Assembly (NCBI GenBank): GCA_027886185.1
Contig: WOAB01000476.1
Location: 7,068,001 to 7,132,000, forward strand
Reading direction: 5' to 3'
DNA from: Rheum nobile
Lineage: Eukaryota; Streptophyta; Magnoliopsida; Caryophyllales; Polygonaceae
DNA: 64,000 nt
How positions within the stretch are numbered: position 1 is the first letter of the stretch; each line of letters opens with the position of its first letter. Positions 10,831-26,975 of this stretch are shown here, one piece after another. The notes under the pieces were generated by a model. The model saw only the letters and a program-made list of their open reading frames with translations, ran no database searches and had not been told where the DNA came from. The position numbers were made by a program, and so were the translations under genes.

Positions 10831-12544
10831 TAGAAGAGTCAACTATATAGCAACACCTTGAGGCCGCCACTAGGAGCAACCGTAGCTCCACGCCCACACT
10901 CTCACCCGAATCCTTCGCGGCTAGACTAGTCGAGGTGAACCGCGCCAAAGAAGATGCATGCCGTGAAGCAGCCACTGTCGAGGACTTGCGCGCCGCCCTA
11001 GCTGAGTTAGTCGAGTCCCACCGAGAGAGAGAGAGATTGTCGAGGCCGAATTCCGCCGGGAGAGAGAGATTGTAGAGGCCGAGCGACGCCGAGAGAAGGA
11101 AGTATCCGACGCCCGGATGGACGCCCATGAATGTCGCTTGGCTAACTTCTCCGCCACCTCCCCGACGCCCATGCCGGCCTTGGCACTGTCCCGCCCAACG
11201 CCCATCCTTACCGGCGCTTCCTCCTGTGGCCCGGCCGATCACCACCACCTTGAGGCCTCGGCGCGTGACCGTGGCAAGGGGGCTATGTTCCCACCAACTC
11301 ACTCCGAGGCTAGGACCCTTGCCGGAAGATTGCCACCACGGCGTGAGCCCTCCTACTATGATAACCATTCAGCGCGTGTGGAGCCTCGAGGACATCACGA
11401 CGCTCGGCCGCCGCCTGGCCAACGCTCACATGACCACGCCGCCCCCATGGATGGTGAGCCCTATCCATGCGCCGCCCCGGCCCCCGCAGTCGATGATGAG
11501 CCTAATGTCCGGTATAGCTATGGTGGCTTTACGGACTTCAATGAGGAAGATGAGACCTTTGGGGTCCATGATGAGGATGAGGCCTATGGTGAGTTGTACC
11601 AAGATCCCTATTAAGAGGATCCTTTGGCGGACGTGCACCCTCGGGATCATGGTCGAGTCCGGGGCAACCACCGGTGCCCACTAGATCGCCGCGGCCCTTA
11701 TTTGTTGCCACCACTACCCGCCGTTTTCCGAGCCAATGGCCATGTTCACCGCCCCCAATAAGACCACCACCATGATCAATTTGCCCCACAACAGAATTTT
11801 GGCAAACGCCGGGAGATCAAGGTCCGCATTGAGCCCTTTGAGGGTGAATATGACGCCGCCAAGTTCCTTGATTGGAAGCAAGCCACCGAATATGCTTTGA
11901 ACCGTTGCCAATATGAAGACAATGAGAAGGTTGAGATTGCCACAATTCACTTCACCGGCAATGCCCACTCATGGTGGTTCCACTTCACTACTGACCGAGC
12001 TAGGCACCACTTTCCGCCGGTTGTGGCTTGGAATCAACTCATCCATGTCATCACCAAGCGGTATGTGCCGGAGGATAATCTTGAGCAAATGCGCCTCCAA
12101 ATCGCCATAGCCCGCAAAGGTAGCCGCACACCTCTTGAGTTCTTTGAAGAGCTAGAGGAGCTAGTCTATAAGGTCGGCGTGTCCACCAATCCTGCCTTCC
12201 TTCGTACCATGTTCCTTTGTGGCCTTGATGTTGAGATCCAGGAGCCTTTAACTCTCTTTCCAATCTGGGATCTCAACACCCTCACTCACACGGCCATGGA
12301 GATTTAAAACCAACTACAACGGAGGAAGAAGGCAGCTTGGGCTCGCTCATAACCTCCGAGGTATGCCTCCACTCCTAGTCCATCACTTACGTCTCCTTCG
12401 GCCGCTCATGTTGCTCCGCAGCCGCGCCCCAGCCACGGCCGCGCCAGCTGGTGCCGCCGGCGCCGCACGCTTGACCGCCTCGCTCCCGATGCGCGCGCCA
12501 CGGCCCCCTATTCTGAGCGATCTAGTGACCGTATGTGTTTCAAG
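10831..12544 (+). pseudogene. gag remnant with coiled coil and truncated zinc knuckle
   Basis: One main frame can be followed with a few point stops (for example near 11612, 12305 and 12349) and local frame changes near 11030. The N-terminal part is Arg/Glu-rich and looks like a coiled coil ('RLVEVNRAKEDACREA', 'LAELVESHRERER'). A Pro-rich linker and an acidic stretch follow. The gag core is at about 11815-12304: 'IEPFEGEYDAAKFLDWKQA', 'NAHSWWFHFTT', 'TKRYVPEDNLEQMRLQIA', 'TPLEFFEELEELV'. The frame ends at 'MCFK' (12544), the first Cys of a CCHC zinc knuckle, where unrelated DNA begins. It is related to the gag at 41097-43802. Confidence 0.8.
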
Positions 12545-14986
<2,442 letters not shown>

Positions 14987-15375
14987 AAAGACTGAGAACC
15001 TGGGAGAAATGTCAACCTTTAAATGACATCAATCCCTAGAATAGACAATATTCCTAAGAATGGATCTAAGGAATAAGTAACACTTGAAGCTTGTAGAAGT
15101 TTGAAACCACTTATTAACAATCTCACTTTCAAACTTCAACCATTTAAACTTGCTTATAACACAACACTTTTATAAACCAATTATAAATAGCTTTCGAACT
15201 TCGAAACGCTAAATCACTTAAATTAAATCACCGAGTTACTTACAACTCTTAACATTGAAATTCTCAAAATTCCATTTTAATATAGAATAGGTTCGAAAAC
15301 AGTTTCAAAATAAACTTTCGAAATTCTCAAACCTAACAATAGGCCAAGAATTTTAAAACCATTGCTCTGATACCA

Positions 15376-18106
15376 TAACAGTAACACCCCCAATTTATAC
15401 CGGAGATATTACATGCCAGTGACCTCAGACTTTACCGTCCAAAGTCACCCCAGGCTTTTCCAGAACAGTTAAGCTTAAATACATAACATAATTACATAAT
15501 AATGGAAAGATTAAACAGCGGAAGACTTTAAATTACACAGCGGAAGACTTTAAAGAGCCAACTTATAACATGGCTAAATTATGAAGATACATTGAAGTAA
15601 CACTTTAACAATCTTAAAACACTTAACAGCTTAAAACACTGACTTTTAAATCTTCGTCTGCAAGCTTCTTATCCTTCAATAGGTTACTTAAAATCTGGGA
15701 ATCAACTCCTGATGTGCCGAAATGGACGGACGGCACCAACCATGAAGATGCAGATAACAAAAATACAGTGGGTTAGTCTACTGAATAGACTAGCAAGGGC
15801 ACAAAGCAGAGTGGTTCGAGTGATCGTGACCGTTTACTATCATTGTCCCTTGAATAATAACCGAAGGGACGATATATAACCGACACTTTCACGAAATGAT
15901 TTAACAATTAAGATATGCACTGAAGAGAAGACTCCAACTGAAATGAGCCTTATAGGAAATTATGACAACCGAGGGAACATTAAAGTTACACACACCAATG
16001 ATTTAAAATTTGACTGAGATGCTTCGGTTCACAACCAACCTCATCGCATACAGCGAATCCAGATTGGAAAGAGAACGTACTACATTCAAGTCGAGACGAG
16101 CTTTCCTAGCTACACTATTACTTAGCTGCACTACTCGCCATGGGTTTATTAATCATGTGCACTCGGGCACATATCTTATTTAATTACAAAACACACACTA
16201 CTGAAACACGTTAATGTTATTAAGAGCGACAACAAGGCTTAAATCTTAAGGCGACCATTACGTCAACCCAAATTAAAACACACACGCGGGACTTAACATT
16301 ATTATGCCGAGTAACAACGGCGTTATTATTACACCGGGTGACCTTACCTTCACCCTGATTGCACCATTACAGTGCTTACACTTATTAATTATGTGCTTAA
16401 CTGCACTTATCTTATTAAATTACAACACACACACATACACTGTTGAGGCTTTTAATATTATTCTGAGAACACGGAAGTTATTATTACACCGGGTGACCTT
16501 ACGTTCACCCTGATTGCACTGCCACAGTGCTTACAATTTAATTTACAGGGTGACAGTTACGTCCACCCCAATGCACTAGCTAAGTGCTTAATACACAGGA
16601 CTGCAATTAAGCTCATCCAATGGCGCTTGCAAGGCGCTTAAAACATTTCAGATCCTTACATGTGGATAAGAAGCATAGGTCATGACCCTTAAATTATTCG
16701 GAAATAATCTGAGGAATATATGATTTAAAGAAACGACAAATCCTTACTTGGATTAGCGTTCCTACGAACACACGAGATTAATAATTAAAGATTAACATTA
16801 AACCACCCGATACCATCACGGTAATTATCACATATAATAGCGTCGTACTAACAGATATACAACCTATTATAACATTACTTTAATCACGTTTACTTATGAA
16901 ATTAATTCCCAAACCGAACAACAGTTCACATTAACTCAATTAACAATTAAACGATTAATGATTAACGAAACAAGGACTGATTAAGCAAGAGCGAACCGCC
17001 ACTTGCCTTAGTCCGTAGATCTGGAACAAAGCAGAGACAACGGGATTCCGGGCTCGACACAGGTATAGTTCCGACAGCACAACGACCTTCGAGTCGACCC
17101 ATAAGGAAACCCTAAGTTAGATCCGACAAAAACTAGTATGAATCTAAGGAAAGACGAAAGAAATCGAAAGGAACGAGTCCATAACGACGACCACCAAGAC
17201 CAAGCCAACAAAGGGGCTTCTGGCCACTGGCGGCGGGCGCCGTGTTCATCACGGCGGGCGCCGTGATGAACGGCGGTCGCCGTGAAGAACCTCCGACAAC
17301 AGAATGGCGATAAGACTCACCAAAACGATGCGTGTTTCAACCCCTTTTTGCCTTGCTTGGGTTCTGACCTCCAAGGGCAATCAAAAGGCTTAAAAAGGGC
17401 TTTTGGAAACACCACCAAATGACACCGGCGATTGCTTCAGAAATCCGGCGAGGGCACCAAACTCCGGCGAGAGAAATTCTGAGATGGAGCTTCTGATTTT
17501 GTGTGAAATCCGATTCCCCAAGCCTCTCCTTTTATAGCCACAGACCGAGGGAGCACAATGATGGCTAGGAGGGCGTCGTGGCGGGGCTAAAACGGCGATG
17601 TCAGACGTTCGCCGGCGACCTTCGGGCAAGGACCTCCGAACAACATCGACGGCGGGCGCCGTCATAACTGCGGCAGGCGCCGCCATCAATGCGGCGGGCG
17701 CCGCCATTAATACGGCGGGCGTCGTTTCCTAGCCTTCGCGCCCAGCTAGAAGACGACCAGCGGCTGCCTCGAGCCTTGCGACGGCGGGCGCCGCCATACC
17801 CACGGCGGTCGCTGCCCTTGGGCCTTGCGACGGCGGGCGCCGCCAATCTCACGGCGGGCGCCGCCCCTTGGCTCGGCCGCTTCCTTTGCTCTTAGACGAA
17901 ACAATGTTAACCCGAGATAAAATTATCGTACGCGAACGAGTAATTAACATCCAAAGCACGTCGTCTGTATTTTATTTTACTGAGAAAAATATTACAGATA
18001 CAGAGCACATTACAGAATGCCTCCAACTTTCTGAATTAAATCCGACGTACTAAACGGGTGTTCGGGAAAATTCCCAAAATAATCTTATAAAATATGGGGT
18101 ATCACA
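15376..18106 (-). repeat. Long LTR (~2.7 kb), minus orientation
   Basis: Read on the minus strand it begins TGTGATACCCC after a purine tract (AAGGGGGAGGTGA, 18107 onward). It ends in GGGGGTGTTAC just before TGGTATCAGAGC (complement at 15364-15375). Inside, a motif around 'cggtgacc' with 'ttcaccctgattgcac' recurs at about 16320-16385 and 16480-16530. GC-rich palindromic repeats lie at 17225-17290 and 17640-17875. Confidence 0.7.
17630..17880. repeat. GC-rich palindromic minisatellite in the LTR
   Basis: Repeated CGGCGGGCGCCGCC blocks are spaced by short AT-containing linkers (cattaata, catcaatg). The GGCGCC core is self-complementary, so each block can pair with itself or with neighbours. The matching stretch at 18555-18785 has a different number of blocks. 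Confidence 0.8.
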
Positions 18107-18540
18107 TCACCTCCCCCTTAAAATAAGTTTCGACCCCGAAACTTGCATTAAGTCAATGAGGATACTACCTCAACACCAATCTTACCACCTGGATCCAACA
18201 TCCTTAATCACTTTATCCTTGAAATGGATCACCAGAGATATTATTCTTAATTCCTTAGGATATCATTCTGAAAATGATTCATCTGCCTCAAAGCTTATGG
18301 CACAAACTCACGCATGAGAGATAGCTCCTGATCTCTCTGAACAAAACTCTACAAGCTCATTCCCTTTCTTTAAGAAATCTCGGAAGAACTCAGCATATGA
18401 GATAACGCTTACCACAGTATTCCTTAGATGCGTAGACAATTCTCCTTACTGAATCTTTAATATATCGGGATCATTAACATATCCCATCCTTACTGCAACC
18501 TTTCCTCTCAACATGACCGCTCCACAACTTAATCTTCCTC
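18107..18540 (-). other. PPT and 3' internal end of the long-LTR element
   Basis: It starts with the complement of a purine tract (tcacctccccctta), then DNA that in the minus frame resembles the 'FRGRNLF' polyprotein end often seen just before the PPT of plant gypsy elements. The rest shows no domain I can name. It breaks at 18541 into a second partial LTR. Confidence 0.5.
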
Positions 18541-19028
18541 AAAGACCTCCGGACAACATCGACGGCGGGCGCCGTCATAACTGCGGCGGGCGCCGCCATT
18601 AATACGGCGGGCGCCGCCATTAATACGGCGGGCGCCGCCATTAATACGGCGGGCGCCGTTTCCTAGCCTTCGCGCCCAGCTAGAAGACGACCAGCGGCTG
18701 CCTCGAGCCTTGCGATGGCGGGCGCCGCCATACCCACGGCGGTCGCCGCCCTTGGGCCTTGCGACGGCGGGCGCCGCCCCTTGGCTCGGCCGCTTCCTTT
18801 GCTCTTAGACGAAACGATGTTAACCCGGGATAAAATTATCGTACGCGAACGAGTAATTAACATCCAAAGCACATCGTCTATATTTTATTTTACTGAGAAA
18901 AATATTACAGATACAGAGTACATTACAGAATGCCTCCAACTTTCTGAATTAAATCCGACGTAATAAACGGGTGTTCGGGAAAATTCCAAAAATTCCCAAA
19001 ATAATCTTATAAAATACGGGGTATTACA
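18541..19028 (-). repeat. Partial LTR copy with minisatellite expansion
   Basis: It matches about 17628-18106 of the full LTR. In the block array it has three consecutive 21-bp units (catt + aatacggcgggcgccgc) where the other copy has fewer and more variable ones. The fragment ends at GGGGTATTACA, directly abutting duplicated segment copy 2. Confidence 0.8.
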
Positions 19029-21082
19029 AAAAGGGGGAAATTATATAAACTTATAAAACTGCAATTTATATGATGTAAATAGTTGTTAATGTGTCTAAAG
19101 ATCATGTAGGATGTATACAAATACTTTCAAAACAATTTATTTAAGTCATATAACATTTAGTAAAGATTAGTTTACTACAAATTTTTTTTTGGATTGCGGT
19201 TTTTCAGGAAATGGCAAGTTGTATATAAATTATTTTGATTATCCAATGTAGTATAATTTAATGTCCATATATGATTGCAGAATCAATTGATATATTATTA
19301 AAAAAAAATTAATTTCTATAATGAGCAATTTTTCATGAAGGAGTTGTATACAACACATCGAGAAAACAAATAAAACTGATGAAACCTAGATACATTGAGC
19401 AAAGAATCGACTATGAGGCTTGGAGAAGTTTTTCTATTCGAGGAGGCATGCAAATGAGTAGGGTTCATTATATTATTTAGGTTAATTACAACTAAATCAA
19501 TAGGGTTCATTCATATTATTTGTGTATATTTACAACTAAATCAGATTTCAGAACTTTTACATTTTATATAATATCTATACTGATTTCAGAATTTCAGATT
19601 TCAGAACAATAGATTTCAGAACTGGGTTATTACATTTCATATAAAATGCTTAAAGATGAAGATAGTAGGCGTACCTGTATTTGTTTCATTTTTATGCAGT
19701 ACCAATTAATGTTTTTTGTTAATTTTGAGTCCAATCTGATCTCACACATGTAATTCCTATACGAAGAATAAACAGTTATGTACTGAACAGGTATAAAACA
19801 AATTAAAATAATTTATGTTAAGTGTAAATAGATTGAACAATGACCTTTTTCCCCTTATTGCAGAGTAAGAGATGTATCTTGGAGTTTAAGTCTTGAAACC
19901 TGTAATGCAAAGTGTCGCAAATGAGTAATTGCAATACAAGTTAATGAGTAATAAACACAGTAAAAAATTTAGCATAGGAAAAAAAAGCATGACCTTATTG
20001 TGTATCTTCAATCCCAGTAATAGATGTAGATTGGAGACTAATGCTAAAACCTGTATTTTCAAGGGATACGATCATACAGTAAATATTTTTTATGGTCATG
20101 ATCAATAAAAAGCTCAAAGAAATGTATAAATTACAATGTAAATAATAGTACCTTGCAATATTAGTAAACTGTAACACCTAGATAGCTATTTGATTTCCAG
20201 TACACTTTAAATTCTGGGTTTAGTTGTTTATACTTGCACAAGTAGAACAACCAGTAATTAGTATATGAATTAAGAAGCATAAACAAATAATATAATTTGT
20301 AATTTAAGACGTGTTACCTTGCAGAATATTAACAGATTGAACTTCCTCAAGAGCTCACATGCAATCTGACATAGGATAGCAATTGCAAATTTAGTTGTAT
20401 TGAAAATTGTATTCGAACATATATAAGCTCTATAAGAAAGGTACCTTTATATGTATTATTGTTCCCTGATTTCAAAAGCATGTATCATGGATATTTATTT
20501 CTTCAAACCTATGAAGGAAAATAATAGGGTTAAATTACTACATGTACCAGATGTCTGTAAAGTAGAATAGCAGTTAAGAACTTGAATGAAAATGTATATT
20601 TTGTAGTGTAAAAAAGAGTACCTTAAAATATGATTGTAACACTCAGATTGCTGACTGATTTCTAGTACATTTCTAATTTTGGATTCAGTTATTTCTACTT
20701 GCACAAGTGGAAAAACGATTAATTAGAATATGAATTAATAAGCATGAAGCAATTATGTAAAGTAATATGTTGCAGAATATTAACAAATTGAATTTTGCAA
20801 AGGAGATATGTTCCACCTTGCAGAATATGAAAGTATTGAACTTTATAAATCCATTAATATTGTATTGACTGTTGTTATCAGGGCCACATGGAGTGATTAT
20901 CTGCATTTAGATAGAGGAGAGGAATTGAAAAGGTTAGTTTCGTACTCTATGAAAAAATTATTTATTATATATATAAGTTGCAACTAAATGTTACTGTTAT
21001 GTATACTATTGTTCTATATATCGTATATTTTCTTCATATACATGTACAAAATTATAAACATAATAGAGAAAAAACAGTTCAG

Positions 21083-21174
<92 letters not shown>

Positions 21175-21416
21175 AGAGAACAATAATACACCAACCTCAT
21201 TATTAATAATTTATTTGTTGTATCTTCTTTTGCTGTTAGCGACATCTATATCTCATGTCCGTGGTGTGAATCCCTTTTTTTTAACACTGGAGAAAAAAAG
21301 TACATATAAAAAAATTAGAACTGTAAACTCATGTATAGAGTGACAGAGAGAGAAACAAAGAGATATTGAGAGAGATTAAACAACTTACACATTGTTGTGT
21401 TAGGGTTTAGGTTACT
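19002..21416. repeat. Segmental duplication, copy 2 (2.42 kb)
   Basis: Copy of 12545-14986, offset about 6.45 kb. After the shared end at GGTTTAGGTTACT this copy continues into 'ctttagtctaccatgcc', while copy 1 continues into the long-LTR element. Copy 2 is therefore the better candidate for the original right-hand context. Confidence 0.9.
21090..21168. repeat. (GA)n microsatellite in copy 2
   Basis: 79 bases of GA repeat, about 36 bases shorter than in copy 1. This is one of the main length differences between the duplicates. Confidence 0.95.
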
Positions 21417-22764
<1,348 letters not shown>

Positions 22765-23170
22765 ATATTTTTTAATGGGCCATTTAGCCCAATACCTATA
22801 ACGAAATATATCAGATATAATTAACAACCCATTTGTGTTTTACTCCATTTTCATTTTAGCCCATTCCTTTTATATTAGAATTTAATCCGAACTCATTTTC
22901 TTAGGCCGGTACTTTAATGGGTCATTTAGCCCAATTGTCTTTTAGTTCATTTTAGTTTTAGCCCATTTTCCTTTTAATTTAGATTTTTATCCGAAATTAT
23001 TTTCTTAGGCATTCGTTTATATATTAAACATATACTTTAATGGTCCATTTAGCCCAATACATATAACGACATAGATCAGATATAATGACCAGCACATTTG
23101 CGTTTTAGTCCATTTTAGTTTTTGCTCATTTTCCTTTTCTCTTACATTTTTTTCCGAAATAAAATTTTGA
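22765..23170. repeat. Three degenerate tandem units, 120-150 bp
   Basis: Units start near 22770, 22913 and 23036 with 'tttaatgggccatttagcccaat'-like DNA, then 'gttttagtccattttagttttagcccattttcctttt', then 'tccgaaat.attttcttaggc'. They are diverged and non-coding. Confidence 0.7.
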
Positions 23171-23239
23171 ATTCGGCTAGCTATGATATTTACTGCAAGA
23201 ACAAATGTCAGAGTTAAAAAAAATGACCTAAATACAACT

Positions 23240-23650
23240 AAACAATATGAAATGGAAAATCAACACATTACCTTATTGACTGTTGGGAGAGGTGAGAGCA
23301 TCCTTATTCAATGTGCAATCCGCATCAATGTCCAGAATTCAACATATGAAATATGTGAAACAAAAATGAGTCAGTATATGCCAAACTTATAAAGCAGGTA
23401 AAAAAATGTTAACACATAATTTACACATCCTAGCATTACAGAGATTAATGAACCATAGCAGAAAAAATAAAAACCGAATGGAAAATAAACAGATTACCTT
23501 CTTGACTGTAGGGAGAGTGCGAAAGCATCCTTATTCAAAGTAAAATCCACAGAAATGTCCAGAAATCGACATATCATGATATGAAGAAAAAAATGAGTTA
23601 GTATATGGCTAATCTATAAAGCAGGACAAAAAATGTCAACACATAATGAA
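23240..23650. repeat. Two diverged copies of a ~170-bp block
   Basis: About 23245-23410 and 23480-23645 share 'attaccttnttgactgtngggagag', 'agcatccttattcaa', 'atgtccagaa' and 'atgagtnagtatatg'. The block has stops in all frames I checked. Confidence 0.6.
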
Positions 23651-24811
23651 ATCCACAATTTCGGAGTAGTCATTTTTTGCTCAATGTTGATAGTGATCAA
23701 GCCAGACTATTATTTAAAAAGGAAAAATTATCCGGGGAAGGAGATAATTACATAGAAGTGTTACATACCTTTACTAAGCTCCAGATCTGTCAGAAATTAG
23801 GGTTTCGGTAACCCTAATTTAGCAGTTTCCAGATCTCTGTTTGCGTTCTTCATCGGCCTTTGCATGCTACACAGATATGGAGAATGAAACTTTTTTTTGG
23901 ATCTGAAACAGAAATCCTTTGGATTTGAATGAGTTTCGACAATAATCTCAGAAATCCTCTAGATGTGAATGAGTTTTGAGAATGATATTTTTTTGTGGAT
24001 CTGTGAGAAACGATTTTCGATCTAGAATAAACTCGGATCTGGAACCTCTAGATCAGATGGTTCTTTGTGAAAAACGAATTTCAATCTCGAAGATTTTAAA
24101 ATAAACAATACGAACGCTTGGATGATATTTATAGAAAGAGTAAATTCGACTTCTGAAATTGGAAAGAAACATGAGATTGAACTGGAAAGATTAAAAGAGG
24201 AAAGGTTTTTCTTCAAGCTTGCAGAAAAGAGAAGCAAAAGGGAAACTTTAAGAAACGAGAGAGTGAAAGGAAACGACAGAGTAGAGAAAGAATGGTATGC
24301 AGAGTATTAGGGTTTGTTTCGGTGTTCAAAATGGCCGAATTTGAGAAAAGAATGGGCTTGGGCCAAAGATGCAGCGTTTCGATTTTGTTTTTAAAAATAC
24401 AATGGGCTTGGGCTTCGTATTGAGTTTGTCTTCGCTGCAAACGGCTTAACCGATTGTATTTAATTGGGCCTTCAAGCCCATTAACTCATGTAAATTTCAG
24501 ATAGTTAAACGTGGGCCTATTAGTCCATTTTAAATTTAAAATATGTATTAATTGTTAATAATATTAAAATAAATCAATATTATTTATAATTTTTTAAAAG
24601 TTGTTACATTTGTTTAAATGTAATTATATTATTATATTAACAGTTAAATTTGTATATTTTTTCTTTGCAATATATATCTAAAACTTTCCACTGAAAGTTT
24701 TATATACGAATTAAACCAAAATAATATAATGTTGAGATTTGGTGATATTAGATATAAATGTGAAGGGACAATTAACTTTTAATATATCTTAGTTTGTCAG
24801 GTGATTTTGTA
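23651..24811. other. Region upstream of the Helitron Rep exons
   Basis: AT-rich, with two 'gggtttcggt'-like stretches (23800, 24308) and short open frames that show no family. It may be the 5' part of the Helitron or a captured host fragment; I saw no 5' TC terminus I could defend. Confidence 0.4.
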
Positions 24812-26187
24812 ATGGACGAATTAACCCGACATAACAGAACGTTGAGATTGAATGCTATTAGAGAGAAACGACAACATACACATTCAAATCGACCAGGTTA
24901 ATAGTAATTATTCAATTGTTTTATAATATTTGCCGATAAATTAAAATATAAACTTTAATATACATACTAATTATGCAGGTTCTATTCTTGGAGTTAGTAA
25001 CAATTCTGTTGTTAATGATCGTATTCCCCTGTCCGACATTTCAAATGGTTAGTAATTGTTATGCTATAAAGTTTTTATTTACTTCGATTTGGTCATATAT
25101 ATTGTAATATTGTTTGATGTTCAATATTTCAAAATATTTTAATTTCATGATCGCGAAAATGATTAGTACGTTAAAAATAAAGTTAATTATGTTTATAACT
25201 ATACCAATATATACTTGTTCTATAATATTGTTTTCTTAAACCTAAATATGTAAAAACATCCATCTATTTTTGCAGGCAACCAGAATGTATATGATACTGA
25301 AAATGAAGATTCAAACAGAATTAGTGTCATAAGGTATGTCAATGACGTATATTTATATTTATTTTGTTAGTATATATGATTATTTCATATTAACCTTTAT
25401 TATTAAGACATTAATTTGATGTTTACTTATTGCAGCTCTAGAGTCAAAAAAGTTGATGATTCTCTTGTGACTGAGTTGAGAAAGATGATAGATCAACACA
25501 ACCTCCATGCAAATGCATTTAGGATGGCAAAAGATCGATTTAATGATGAAGGTGTGGCAGATGTCAAGTTGCGTCTGGTTAGCAAAAGAAACACGGATGG
25601 TCGAAGATATAATCTCTCAACAAGCTCTGAGGTTGTTGCTCTTATTATTGGTGACATTGGTACAAATCTCTCGCCAAGGGACATTATACTTCATACAGGG
25701 TTTGGTCAGTTACAACGGATTCACGAATTGCATCATTCGTACCTTGCGCTTCAATATCCGTTGGCATTCCCTTATGATGAGGACGGATACATACCTGACA
25801 TTGCTTTAAGTGAAAGGAGCAACACTTCTGCAAGGAAGAGGACAAGGGTTACGCTCAAAGAGTTTATACAGTTTAGAATCCACGAGCGTCGAGGGGAAGT
25901 TGGGACTCTTAGGTCATCTAGAAAGTTGTTTCAACAATTCTTGGTTGATGTTTATACAATGATTGAATCAGAAAGGTTGAACTACCATAAACAAGAGCCA
26001 GGGACAATCTCTTGTAAATGTTGGTTTGTATCTTCCACAGTTTGTTTTCAGTCATGGCCAGTTTTATGTTGCATCATCAAGGGTGACTAGCAAGAAAGGT
26101 TTGAAGATATTGGTTTGTGACAAAGACAAGAAGAGATCTATTACTACAACCAATATAGTATACACAGAAGTTTTTGATAATTTGTAG
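24812..26187 (+). pseudogene. Helitron Rep/helicase gene, internally deleted
   Basis: Four exons join in phase: 24812-24896, 24979-25047, 25276-25333 and 25436 onward, each intron bounded by GT and AG. The translation leads into a Helitron_like_N-type region ('DVKLRLVSKRNTDGRRYN', 'PRDIILHTGFGQLQRI', 'YLALQYPLAFPYDEDGY', 'QFIQFRIHERRGEV'-like, 'QFLVDVYTMIESERL'). At about 26000 it jumps straight to the C-terminal end of the helicase in another frame, 'GQSLVNVGLYLPQFVFSHG' to a stop at 26185-26187. The Rep catalytic region and nearly all helicase motifs are missing. Full-length plant proteins exceed 1,000 residues, so this copy cannot move itself. The first-frame stop is at 26088. Confidence 0.85.
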
Positions 26188-26526
26188 CAATTTGAAACAT
26201 ATTGCCGGATTTTATGTTTAGCCTTTCATTGTCATGTATTAGATGAATTTTTTTTTTATGTTTCATTGTTTTTATTTAAGGGGTGTGGCTATCCCTATTT
26301 CAAAGACTACTTAGCCAATTTTTATTATTAATAAAGTTATAAAGAGTTTCACCTCTCTTTATATAATGTAATTTATTGTATATCTTGAATATTTTTAGTC
26401 GATTAGTATTTTTTTCTGTAAATAACATCAAATATATATTGAATAATTGACTCATAGATAATTAAAATAAAATATTTTTATAAATAAACTAAACAAATCC
26501 CGTACAAGACACGAGTACTACACTAG
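24812..26526 (+). mobile_element. Defective Helitron, 3' portion
   Basis: The Rep/helicase remnant is followed about 340 bases later by a degenerate terminal hairpin (CCCGTAC at 26499-26505, ACACGAG at 26509-26515) and a terminal CTAG at 26523-26526 followed by T. Compared with the intact stem at 1015-1031, the changes are mostly G-to-A type, as expected from decay of methylated cytosines. The element extends left of 24812, but its 5' end is not identified. Confidence 0.8.
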
Positions 26527-26871
26527 TTATAACTAGATTGTTACCTTCAATAATCATATTTTTTACGTGAAGCTTAGCAGCTTGCTAAAGACTAAAAAAC
26601 GTTACAAGAGTTTCACTTTACAAGACAGAAATAGACAAGATATTTTCACGATAAAAAGAGAGAATAGCACCGTCATTATCATATAATAGATATCTCAAGT
26701 ATGTTGTGTCATCAGATTTCCTAAAACCATCAAAATTTAATTTAACGGTTGGTTGGCATTCAACCGTGATTGTTAAATAACCTGTGTTCAGACGCACGGA
26801 CTCTAACACGATAGTTAAATCAAATTTAATAGAGCTCAGAAGAGATTTGAAATCCGTTGTCTACTCTGCTC
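26527..26871 (+). other. Upstream region of the peroxiredoxin gene
   Basis: About 345 bases between the Helitron end and the TATA box. No other gene is seen; the Helitron lies within 450 bases of the start codon and could affect regulation (inference). Confidence 0.5.
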
Positions 26872-26879
26872 TTATATAA
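26872..26879 (+). promoter_or_regulatory. TATA box of PRXIIB
   Basis: TTATATAA at 26872-26879 lies about 97 bases before the start codon, leaving a 5' UTR of about 65-70 bases that is C-rich ('cacaccccca'). Confidence 0.6.
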
Positions 26880-26975
26880 CCTAACACCACACCCCCACGA
26901 TTCTACAATCTCACGCGATCAAAAGCACCCCTCCGCTGCTCACCGCCATCCGATATCCTAGTTTCCGGGAAAGCT

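Larger units (their letters stand above)
14987..19028 (-). mobile_element. Rearranged minus-strand long-LTR Ty3/gypsy-type element
   Basis: In minus orientation the order is: partial LTR (19028-18541), 3' internal end with polypurine tract (18540-18107), full-looking LTR (18106-15376), primer-binding site (15375-15364), and a short 5' leader (to 14987). One LTR lying between a PPT and a PBS means internal sequence sits on both sides of it, as in a collapsed tandem element. No gag, protease, reverse transcriptase or integrase is visible, so it is non-autonomous. LTR length and the TGTGATACCCC start fit the long-LTR plant gypsy lineages (such as Tekay/Del), but the lineage is inference. Confidence 0.7.

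Noticed and set aside
23183..24310. Small open frames at 23183-23392 and 24122-24310
   Set aside because: Short, AT-rich, partly in a repeated block and without conserved motifs.
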